A stretch of 64,000 bases of DNA from Mycolicibacterium neoaurum ATCC 25795 (lineage in GTDB: Bacteria; Actinomycetota; Actinomycetes; Mycobacteriales; Mycobacteriaceae): positions 248,001 through 312,000 of the forward strand of contig NZ_JMDW01000012.1 of the NCBI RefSeq assembly GCF_000691525.1, written 5' to 3'. Below the pieces are notes generated by a model. It saw nothing but the letters and a program-made list of their open reading frames with translations. It ran no database searches and was not told the DNA's origin. The translations under genes were made by a program, and so were the position numbers. This document shows positions 16,761 to 23,859 of the stretch, piece by piece. Every line of letters starts with the position of its first letter. The first letter of the stretch is position 1.

Positions 16761-17648
16761 TTAGTCCCGCTTCATGCTCCTGACATGTATGAGGTAGCCA
16801 ATCACGAGCGCCATTCGTCCTACTAGGTAGTCGCTTGCGTCACCCGGTACCGGATGGGTGTTGGTCTCGCGGTGCCTAATCTCGAAAGTATTGCCTATTT
16901 TGGTGAGCGCAGTCATGTCTTCGTCAACCACGGCCCGGAATGCGTCTGAATCAATATTGGATAGCAGAGCGGCAATCTGAGCCTTCTTATTCGCACCAGG
17001 CTCGATCGTTTTGAGACGCTCGAAAGCATCCCATAACCGTTCCATAGCTAGTCGCCGCTCCTCAGGCCTGTGCGACATGTACATGGTTCGACCCTGCTCG
17101 ATCAGCTCGTCCAGCCCTTCGTTGCCCGTGGGAGCCCGTATGGCACCCAATGCAGTAGTGGTTTCTTCGCAGCCGTTCCGCCTGATTCTGTTCTCATCAG
17201 TTAGCTCGAAGACGCTTCCACCCCTTTGAAGAATGCGGTTCACTTCGGCGCGAAACCGAACTCGTCCAGTACGCGCGTCGAATGTGAGTTCCCAGTGCCT
17301 CAAGAAATCGTGATACTTAGCTTGCTTGGGCAGTCCGACATGATCGCATGCGTATTCCATCAAATCCAGTACTGCCACGTCGTCGGTAGTAGTAGTTTTG
17401 GTGAACGGCCATGTCAGGGTAGGTATCACGGCAGCGAGGTTTTCCCGAAGAGCCGCCGTGTTTGTACCGACAATCCCGTTACCGTCGTGGCACGTCTCCG
17501 GGAAAGACTCTGCTAGCCAATTCGACTCGACCTTGTTGCGAAAGAGGCTGACTAGACCAGTTCGTGTGGCGGTCGAAAGTGCCTCCGTGTGTTGTGCAAC
17601 CGGCCCATACGTTCGATCTGAGTAAAACCGTTGGGTATCCACACCCAC
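16761..17648 (-). CDS. Abortive-infection-like protein with possible HEPN motif
   Basis: A 295-aa protein from GTG 17648 (GTG 17642 also possible); the much longer upstream frame overlaps the start of the neighbouring gene. The C-terminus reads ALLSNIDSDAFRAVVDED, then FEIRHRETNTHPV. R258 or R260 and H265 fit the R-x4-6-H HEPN pattern, in a context similar to the C-terminal domain of abortive-infection proteins. The N-terminal two thirds match nothing I recognise. AT-rich like its neighbour. Family placement is tentative. Confidence 0.5.
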   Translation of the reverse strand: MGVDTQRFYSDRTYGPVAQHTEALSTATRTGLVSLFRNKVESNWLAESFPETCHDGNGIVGTNTAALRENLAAVIPTLTWPFTKTTTTDDVAVLDLMEYACDHVGLPKQAKYHDFLRHWELTFDARTGRVRFRAEVNRILQRGGSVFELTDENRIRRNGCEETTTALGAIRAPTGNEGLDELIEQGRTMYMSHRPEERRLAMERLWDAFERLKTIEPGANKKAQIAALLSNIDSDAFRAVVDEDMTALTKIGNTFEIRHRETNTHPVPGDASDYLVGRMALVIGYLIHVRSMKRD

Positions 17649-17774
17649 ATAGTGACGTAGAACCGCTGAAAAGTGACAAAAAGCGCCCGCGCCTTCCGCG
17701 CGATGTCCAGTAGGTAGCGATTCGCTCGGGCAGCGTACGAGCCGCCAGCATCCGAGATTTGGATACCGTGATTT

Positions 17775-19340
17775 ATGAACAGACGGGTTAACGACCGGCA
17801 ACTCGAAGTCCTTCAGTGGATCGCCGACGGCTGCCCTGCGGGCAAATGGCCCGAGGGCAACTTCTCGCATAAGACCAGCGCCTCGGCCCTTAAGGCCCGC
17901 GGTCTGGTGACGATCAAGGGCCACGCCAGGACATGGTCTGCAGCGGTCACAGAGGCGGGCAAGCACTACATCGAGCATGGTGTTTTCCCCCTGGAAGCCG
18001 TCCCTCGACACCTGGTCAATTTCCCTGTCCGCGACCGAGCAGGCGAGCCACCGAATCTCAACCTCGGCGAAGGCGCGTCAGAGACACTACGACTGGCTAA
18101 GGCGCTAATCGAGCAGCTGCAGGAGTCAGGGAAGATCACTGTCGCCGACCCGACGGAGTCAACCCGCGCACATTATCGTCGTGTGCTGCACGCGTGCAGA
18201 GCACACCACCTTGTACCAGCCGGGCACGACCTACGCTCTACGGGCCGCAGCTCCGGTGACATCGTCGTCATCCTCGGCACCGGTTCGCCTGCGGAGACGT
18301 CGGACTGGGACCGCATCAGAACGACGACCAGAAAGATCACGACAAACATCGAGGCACTCCGAGCCGCACTGGAGACAACCTCAATACTCAAGCAGATCAG
18401 CAAGGACCTGCGACCCCGTGCCATCGAGATACTGCTCGACTTAGCAGCGGACCTACTCGCCCACGAGGTGCGGCTTGGTGCCAACGTCAAGCTCAAGACC
18501 CCGAAGCTGTTCATCCAGGCCGGCTCTCGACGCCCAACCCTCACACTCACCGAGCTTTTGGACGAGGTCCCCCACATCCCGACAGCGGCCGAACAGCGCG
18601 AGCTGCGGCGTACGCCTTGGAAGCAGGTCCCGAAATCCGACCGAGTGCCGTCCGGCCGACTGCATCTCCAGGTGGAGAGAGACGGCTCGCACATGACGAA
18701 ACCCGACCGCAGCGGCTACTCCCAGTACAAGCGCAATGGCGACGAATGGTTCGACGAGAAGAGGAAGACCCTCGAACGCCAGATCCCCGAAATCGCAAGC
18801 GCCATCAAGAAGGGAACGGTCGATGACGATGACGCCCGCGAACGCGAAAAACAACGGCGCGTCGAAGCTCACGAAGCACACGAGCGTGAGCAGGCGGCCC
18901 AAAGGCGAGCCTGGGAAGACCTACGAAACTGCGCCCGGGAGAAGGCAATCGTCGAACTGCGCGAGGCTACCTTCGTGCGCATGTTTGAGGCTTGGCAGGG
19001 AGCTCAGGAGTTGCGCGCCTTCGCGGCGCGACTTGAGGCGGCGACCTCGCAGGGACTGCTGGAGAGCCGCCCCAAGCTACGGGAATGGCTCGAATGGGCG
19101 CGCTCCCGCGCGGACGTGATGGACCCCGTTACGAATCTGGAGCATCTGGACGACGATGTGTTTAAAGCCGAGCCCTCCGCGGACGACCTGCGACCCCACA
19201 TGGAGGGCTGGGACCCGTCGGCCCCGCACAAGGACTACAGCGCAAGCTTCAGCAAGCCCGAGCAGCGACTCACACACGTGCCACAGCCGCGGCCGTGGCA
19301 TCCGGGCATGCAAGGCAGACCCAGCTGGTGGCGGCACTAG
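17775..19340 (+). CDS. Uncharacterised 521-aa protein, N-terminal winged-helix-like, C-terminal coiled coil
   Basis: I do not recognise a family. Residues 1-65 (DRQLEVLQWIADGCPAG, ASALKARGLVTIKGHARTW, AAVTEAGKHYIEHG) look like a winged-helix DNA-binding module. Residues about 130-260 are mixed. Residues about 340-400 are highly charged and predicted coiled coil (EREKQRRVEAHEAHEREQAA). The tail is proline-rich and ends with PSWWRH. The ATG at 17775 follows TACCGT by 5 nt. It is the last gene of putative element A and stops 116 bp before the internal att-like site. Confidence 0.7.
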   Translation: MNRRVNDRQLEVLQWIADGCPAGKWPEGNFSHKTSASALKARGLVTIKGHARTWSAAVTEAGKHYIEHGVFPLEAVPRHLVNFPVRDRAGEPPNLNLGEGASETLRLAKALIEQLQESGKITVADPTESTRAHYRRVLHACRAHHLVPAGHDLRSTGRSSGDIVVILGTGSPAETSDWDRIRTTTRKITTNIEALRAALETTSILKQISKDLRPRAIEILLDLAADLLAHEVRLGANVKLKTPKLFIQAGSRRPTLTLTELLDEVPHIPTAAEQRELRRTPWKQVPKSDRVPSGRLHLQVERDGSHMTKPDRSGYSQYKRNGDEWFDEKRKTLERQIPEIASAIKKGTVDDDDAREREKQRRVEAHEAHEREQAAQRRAWEDLRNCAREKAIVELREATFVRMFEAWQGAQELRAFAARLEAATSQGLLESRPKLREWLEWARSRADVMDPVTNLEHLDDDVFKAEPSADDLRPHMEGWDPSAPHKDYSASFSKPEQRLTHVPQPRPWHPGMQGRPSWWRH

Positions 19341-19456
19341 GCGCGCGGGCGAAATCCGACAACGCCAGCGATCGCTAGTCATCGTTGGCTCACAGATTGA
19401 TGGCATACGCAGTAGTTCACACATCAACGTCTTCTGACGACGGCAGGCCAATAACT

Positions 19457-19476
19457 TCACACGTTGAAGCGAAACG
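19457..19476. other. Internal ychF-tail-like attachment site beside the integrase gene
   Basis: TCACACGTTGAA (19457-19468) is identical to the displaced ychF tail at 15446-15457, and 17 of 19 bases match through AAC. ACGTTGAAGCGAAACG (19461-19476) matches 14 of 16 bases with the right junction ACGTTGATCCGAAACG (30549-30564). On the minus strand one frame reads FRFNV-stop. It is 50 bp upstream of the serine integrase start, where attL is expected. Confidence 0.65.
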
Positions 19477-19525
19477 TGTCTTGATCGCAAGATTGATACA
19501 CGTGTCAAGGTACTCTCGTCTCACC

Positions 19526-20887
19526 ATGAAGACCGCATCGCTCCGAACAGCCCTGTACCTGCGCGTATCACTCGATCGCACGGGTGAGCAGCTGGCCGTC
19601 GAGCGACAGCGGAACGACGCCGAGCGTGTCGTCAAGCAGCGCGGCTGGAACATCGTCGACACCTACACGGATAACTCTGTGAGCGCGGCCGGCAAGAAGG
19701 AGCGGCCGGAGTTTACGAGGATGCTCGACGCCATCAAGCGCGGCGAGATTCAGGCCGTCGTTGCTTGGTCCCTCGACCGCCTTGCACGTAACGCACGTGA
19801 CCGCCTGGCACTCGTCGAAGCATGTCGAGACCATGGCGTCATCATCGCGCTCGTCCAAGGCTCTGACATGGACCCGACCACAGCATCCGGACGACTGGTT
19901 ATCGGAGTGCTCGGCGAAGTCGCCGAGATGGAGATTGGACTGAAGAGTGAACGGCAGACAGCCGCGGCCGTCCAACGTTCAAACCTCGGCCGCCCCCCGC
20001 TTGGGACGAGGCTAACGGGCTATACGCCGCAGGGTGACACCGTCGCCCAGGAGGCCGAGCTGGTGCGGCGAATCTTCAAGCTGTTCCATGCGGGCGAGTC
20101 ACTGCGTTCGATCACACGCCTGCTGACAAATGAAGGCGTCACCACTCGCAAGGGCCGTCCGTGGAATCCGTCAAGCATCCGGGGCATCCTGACGAATCCG
20201 CGCTACGCGGGTCGCGCCATCTACCAGGGCGAAACCACAGGGAGACAGGGCAATTGGGAACCGTTTGTCAGCGACGACGTGTTCGACCTCGTGCAAGCGC
20301 GCCTGGCAGATCCACGCCGCAAAACAAATCGTGTCGGCACCGACCGCAAGCACCTCGGCTCGGGGCTGTATCTGTGTGCGGCCTGCGACCAACCAACGTC
20401 ATCGTGGTCCCAGGGGCGATACCGCTGTAAGGACAAGCACGTCAACCGATCGCAGTCACAGGTTGATCAGTACGTGCTCGACGTGATCGCGGAACGTTTA
20501 CGACAACCCGATGTAGCAGACCTACTGAAACCAGCCACCGAAGACCTAGCTCCCCTGCTGGTCGAAGTCGAGCGGTTGCGAATCAGACTTGTCAGCGTGG
20601 AGTCCGACTACGACGCAGGTCTCATCGACGGCCGCAGATTCGCTTCTGCCAACGAGTCCATTCGCGCGGAACTCGCTGCCGCACAACAGAAGATGGCCAC
20701 ATCTAACCAGGGTGCAACACTGGCCGAGCTTCTGGGGAGCGAAGACCCTGCAGCGGAGTTTCTGACAGCAGGGATCATGAGGCAGCGCGTAGTGGTGGAC
20801 TCGCTGGCAACTGTAAGACTTCACCGAGGCACTCGCGGTTCGCGCGTGTTTGATCCCCAAACGGTCCAGATCGATTGGGCGGGCTAG
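19526..20887 (+). CDS. Large serine recombinase (site-specific integrase)
   Basis: A 453-aa integrase resembling the phiRv1/Bxb1 type. Catalytic domain about residues 5-150: TALYLRVSLDRTGEQ with S15 as nucleophile, VVAWSLDRLARN with the active-site arginines. Recombinase domain about 170-260 (GYTPQGDT..., NPRYAGRAIYQG). A zinc-ribbon-like segment is LYLCAACDQ...GRYRCKDKH. The C-terminal coiled coil is about 350-400. ATG 19526 begins directly at the conserved N-terminus; the frame extends upstream over the att site. It would catalyse integration into and excision from the ychF 3' end. Confidence 0.93.
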   Translation: MKTASLRTALYLRVSLDRTGEQLAVERQRNDAERVVKQRGWNIVDTYTDNSVSAAGKKERPEFTRMLDAIKRGEIQAVVAWSLDRLARNARDRLALVEACRDHGVIIALVQGSDMDPTTASGRLVIGVLGEVAEMEIGLKSERQTAAAVQRSNLGRPPLGTRLTGYTPQGDTVAQEAELVRRIFKLFHAGESLRSITRLLTNEGVTTRKGRPWNPSSIRGILTNPRYAGRAIYQGETTGRQGNWEPFVSDDVFDLVQARLADPRRKTNRVGTDRKHLGSGLYLCAACDQPTSSWSQGRYRCKDKHVNRSQSQVDQYVLDVIAERLRQPDVADLLKPATEDLAPLLVEVERLRIRLVSVESDYDAGLIDGRRFASANESIRAELAAAQQKMATSNQGATLAELLGSEDPAAEFLTAGIMRQRVVVDSLATVRLHRGTRGSRVFDPQTVQIDWAG

Positions 20888-21026
20888 TGACACCGCCTGT
20901 CAGCGCGGCCACCACTGCAGCCCGCTGAAGGGCTGTAAGAGGTGGCGCCTTGGAAACAGTCTCGCGGATGGCGCGTAGCCTCCGCTCCGCTTCAGTCTCG
21001 CGACTGGCTTTCTGGCACTCCGACAT
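20775..21026 (-). CDS. Possible small protein antisense to the integrase 3' end
   Basis: An 83-codon frame from ATG 21026 with a purine-rich AGGGGG about 10 nt upstream. The beginning, EAERRLRAIRETVSKAPPLTALQRA, resembles short actinobacterial/actinophage proteins with a PPLT-x-x-QR motif. Its 3' part overlaps the integrase gene by 113 bp on the opposite strand and is probably less constrained. Tentative. Confidence 0.35.
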   Translation of the reverse strand: MSECQKASRETEAERRLRAIRETVSKAPPLTALQRAAVVAALTGGVTSPPNRSGPFGDQTRANRECLGEVLQLPASPPLRAAS

Positions 21027-21407
21027 TCATCGGTACCCCCTGCGACTTTTCCCAGGCCCGACCCATGCGGCGGATTCCTCAACGCGGCCCGGCAGTCGCA
21101 GCCCCCGCGTCGAGAAGATAGGTACCCGAAAGCCCGTTCACCCGCAACCCCGACACGCCGTGGTCCAGATCTTCGGATACCAACGACGTCGCGACCAGTT
21201 GGGCCACCCATGGGTCGTCGACACGCATCTCGGCGTGTCGAGTTGCCATCTCGAACACCCGTGCTAACTTGGCGCGACCAGTGGACGCGCACAGCACTTC
21301 AGACATGCAACGAAACTCAGGCGGTTGATCCCGCAAGCGTCCAGTGCTCAATTCTTGAGCGGGTACCGAACGGCAACGGGTTAGCGTTGCCACCAGGAAA
21401 GTAAGTC
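20888..21407. other. Intergenic region of element B
   Basis: Apart from the possible minus-strand small ORF at 20775-21026 and the hairpin at 21372-21391, I see no convincing gene. Open frames on both strands have no family features. Confidence 0.4.
21372..21391 (+). promoter_or_regulatory. Hairpin in front of the ATPase ribosome-binding site
   Basis: GGCAACG (21372-21378) and CGTTGCC (21385-21391) form a perfect 7-bp stem with a 6-nt loop, ending 3 nt before AGGAAAG, the ribosome-binding site of ATG 21408. It could be an operator or a translational control element. Confidence 0.4.
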
Positions 21408-23015
21408 ATGTCTGAGGCTCCAATTATTGACGCAGCCAACATCGCCGCATACCGCGGCGCGACCATCGATGCCCCCGAAGAATTCTTCCTGAACTCCGGC
21501 AGCGACCAGCTGGAGAAGATCTACCGTTGGGCGCGGGCACGGTACGCGGCACCATGGGCGGTGTTCTTTGGAGTGCTGCTGCGCGTAGCCGCGAGCGTCC
21601 CGCCATCGGTGCAGTTGCCGCCCGTCATTGGTGGGCGGGCCAGCTTAAATCTGTTCTGCGCTTTCGCGGGCAAGTCGGGCAGTGGCAAGGGTGTCAGCGA
21701 CAACGTGGCGCGGGCAGCGTGGCCAGACGACATCATCGAGCTGCCAATCGGTTCCGGGGAAGGCATCGCCGAGCAGTTCTCGCGCGGGAAAGCTGGGGCG
21801 GCAGGCATTCCGGTGATTTTCACGGCATCGGAGATCGACAAGATCGCGGGCATCGCTGGTAGAGCCGGCAGTATCTTACTTGCCGAGTTGAAGGCCGCCG
21901 CGATGGGCGAGCCGATTGGCCAAGCGAACGCCAAGGAGGACACCACGAGGATCGTAGTGGCGCACTCGTATCGGATGTGCCTGTCAGTCGGGGCGCAGCC
22001 GGGCCACACGGGTGTGCTCTTCAACGACACCACCGGCGGGACCCCGCAGCGGTTCTTATGGGCACCGACCACTGATCCGAGCATGCCCGACACCGCAACT
22101 GAGCCTCCGCCTCCACTCGACACGGCGTTGCCGATATGGGAGCCCGGCGAGGACGGGGTAGTGGAGGTCGTCTACGGGCCGCCAGAAATCAAACAGACCA
22201 TCGTTGCGGCCCACATCGCCCGGCAGCGTGGCGAAGGGAACGCGCTCGACGGCCATATATTGCTGATGCGATGCAAGGTCGCCGCGCTTTTGGGGATCAT
22301 GCACGGGCGCGTCGAGGTCAACCAGTGGGATTGGGACATGTCCGCGGAAGTCATGGCGGTGTCTGAGCAGACCCGCACTGAACTGGTCGACCATGGCACT
22401 AAGGCCGCCATCGAGCAAGCGCGTCGGGAAGGCGAGAAGCGAGCTGCAATCAACGAGGCACAAGCTCGGTATGCGCTGGAATCTGTGAAGGCCAGCATTG
22501 TTCGCTTCCTCGCGGTAGGCGAGCAAGCGGGTGGCGATCTGAAGCGCAGGTTGGGTAGCAGCACTGGTAGGCGCAAATTCTTCGACGAGGCAATCGCGGA
22601 ACTGATCGACGAGAATGCAATCGAGCCTGTGCGTGTCACCGGCGGGACCCGATACCGGCTCATTCACTGTGGTCACGGTGACCAGACTGGTCACCCCACA
22701 AACTCGCATGTCAAGGCCGGTGACCGCCCTGGTCACGGTGACCACGGCGGTAGCGCGACGGATCCGGACAACCACCAGGAGGAAAAGGCCGGCAAGGCGA
22801 CGCTGTCCTGCCAGAAGTGGTTTGATCAACACATCGCGGAACGGGTCGCGGCAGGAGAAACGATCGTCGAGTCTTCTGCCGTCTACGACGCTGGCCGCGC
22901 CGCCGGTTACAGCGATGGCAGCCTCTATGTCGCTAAGACCAAGCGTCGCGACATCCCAGTGGCCGACCGTCGTGGCCGCAAAGGCTGTACGTGGTCTCTG
23001 GCCAAGGTGGCCTAG
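21408..23015 (+). CDS. DUF3987/phage-plasmid primase-helicase-like P-loop ATPase
   Basis: A 535-aa protein. The N-terminal two thirds carry a P-loop ATPase with Walker A AFAGKSGSGKG (about residues 89-99) and an acidic strand VIFTASEID. Residues about 140-200 resemble the DUF3987/replicative ATPase modules of actinobacterial phages and integrative plasmids. The C-terminal part has a winged-helix-like DEAIAELIDENAIEPVRVTGG and a His/Gly-rich linker whose DNA contains repeated GGTCACGGTGACC. AGGAAAG lies 7 nt before ATG. A role in element replication is likely but not proven. Confidence 0.65.
   Translation: MSEAPIIDAANIAAYRGATIDAPEEFFLNSGSDQLEKIYRWARARYAAPWAVFFGVLLRVAASVPPSVQLPPVIGGRASLNLFCAFAGKSGSGKGVSDNVARAAWPDDIIELPIGSGEGIAEQFSRGKAGAAGIPVIFTASEIDKIAGIAGRAGSILLAELKAAAMGEPIGQANAKEDTTRIVVAHSYRMCLSVGAQPGHTGVLFNDTTGGTPQRFLWAPTTDPSMPDTATEPPPPLDTALPIWEPGEDGVVEVVYGPPEIKQTIVAAHIARQRGEGNALDGHILLMRCKVAALLGIMHGRVEVNQWDWDMSAEVMAVSEQTRTELVDHGTKAAIEQARREGEKRAAINEAQARYALESVKASIVRFLAVGEQAGGDLKRRLGSSTGRRKFFDEAIAELIDENAIEPVRVTGGTRYRLIHCGHGDQTGHPTNSHVKAGDRPGHGDHGGSATDPDNHQEEKAGKATLSCQKWFDQHIAERVAAGETIVESSAVYDAGRAAGYSDGSLYVAKTKRRDIPVADRRGRKGCTWSLAKVA
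22671..22743. repeat. Iteron-like GGTCACGGTGACC repeats
   Basis: The 13-mer GGTCACGGTGACC occurs at 22671-22683 and 22731-22743, exactly 60 bp apart. Half-sites GGTCACC (22689-22695) and GGTGACC (22719-22725) lie between them. All are within the 3' part of the ATPase gene. Such clusters bind initiators or repressors; here they could be the element's origin or a coding repeat. Confidence 0.55.
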
Positions 23016-23124
23016 CGCGCATCCCGGTTGCTAGCCCGACTTCCAGAGAGAGAAGAGTCGCTGGCCGTACGAGGCCCGGCGGGGTGGTGCCGATCGGGGC
23101 ACCCCCCAGGGGGGCGATCAGTTC
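23016..23124. other. Convergent gap, ATPase and resolvase
   Basis: About 110 bp containing a GC-rich GGGGCACCCCCCAGGGGGGC run (23096-23115) that can fold into a short hairpin; possibly a terminator for one or both genes. Confidence 0.3.
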
Positions 23125-23685
23125 TCAGCTCGCATAGTTGTAGACAGTCTGGCGGCTGATCCCATACTCACGGGCAAGGGTAGTGACGGACTCACCGGCG
23201 GCCAAGCGACCGCGGAGTTCTCCCGCCCGATCGTCGGTGAGCGCCGCTTTCCGACCCTTGTACTTGCCAGCAGCCTTGGCAATGGCAATGCCTTCGCGCT
23301 GCCGTTCAAGGATCAGTGACCGTTCGAACTCGGCGACGGCCCCCAGCATGGACAGCAACAGCGTATTCATCGGCGAGTCATCACCGGCGAAAGTCAGGTT
23401 CTCTTTGACGAACTCAACCTTGACGCCTTGGCCGGTGAGTTCCCTGACCAAACGTCGGAGATCTTCGAGGTTGCGTGCGAGGCGGTCCATCGAGTGCACC
23501 ACAAGCGTGTCACCCTCACGGGCGTAATCGACAGCACGGGCCAACTCGGGGCGGTCGGTGTCCTTGCCACTGGCCTTGTCCGTAAACACCTTGTCCAGCT
23601 CGACCCCATCAAGTTGACGAACGGTGTTTTGATCGGCGGTACTCACTCGCAGGTATCCGAGGCGCTGCCCCACGTCCGTCTCCAT
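23125..23685 (-). CDS. Small serine recombinase (resolvase/invertase, Tn3 type)
   Basis: A 186-aa protein with the full small-recombinase layout: LGYLRVSTADQ with S15 as nucleophile, VVHSMDRLARN, the E-helix LGAVAEFERSLILERQREG, and a C-terminal helix-turn-helix (ESVTTLAREYGISRQTVYNY). It differs from the large integrase and would act on res-like sites, for example to resolve dimers or invert DNA. ATG 23685 was chosen; a GTG 15 nt downstream with GGAG upstream is possible. Three TGTCAA-type sites lie just upstream. Confidence 0.9.
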   Translation of the reverse strand: METDVGQRLGYLRVSTADQNTVRQLDGVELDKVFTDKASGKDTDRPELARAVDYAREGDTLVVHSMDRLARNLEDLRRLVRELTGQGVKVEFVKENLTFAGDDSPMNTLLLSMLGAVAEFERSLILERQREGIAIAKAAGKYKGRKAALTDDRAGELRGRLAAGESVTTLAREYGISRQTVYNYAS

Positions 23686-23695
23686 CACTAGGCGC

Positions 23696-23766
23696 TTGTC
23701 AACATAGACTCGAGGACTTGGATGGACGACTGTCAATCAATGCGCCGATGGATTCTATTTTGACAG
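23696..23766. promoter_or_regulatory. Possible res/operator site of the resolvase
   Basis: TTGTCAAC (23696-23703), CTGTCAA (23730-23736) and TTGACAG (23760-23766); the last two form an inverted repeat 23 bp apart. Position and spacing resemble resolvase-binding subsites immediately upstream of the resolvase gene. Confidence 0.4.
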
Positions 23767-23859
23767 CCAGGAGGGAAGTGGCGGGTGTCCACTATGGGTG
23801 TGCCCTAGCTGGACAGCGCAAGATCGCGTGCCACCTAGACCTACGAATCCGAGCCGTCG

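Larger units (their letters stand above)
15461..19471. mobile_element. Putative element A: 4-kb integrase-less island at the ychF tail
   Basis: The DNA between TCACACGTTGAACCG (15446-15460) and TCACACGTTGAAGCG (19457-19471), a 15-bp direct repeat with one mismatch made of ychF-tail sequence, carries three genes: a DUF3644 protein, a second HEPN-like protein and a 521-aa protein of unknown role. Base composition is visibly more AT-rich than the flanks, most strongly in the first two genes. No recombinase gene is present, so it would need one in trans, or it is the remains of an older element. Boundaries are my estimate. Confidence 0.6.

Noticed and set aside
21079..21393. Minus-strand frame of 104 codons in element B
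   Set aside because: No family features, no ribosome-binding site, composition unlike a protein.
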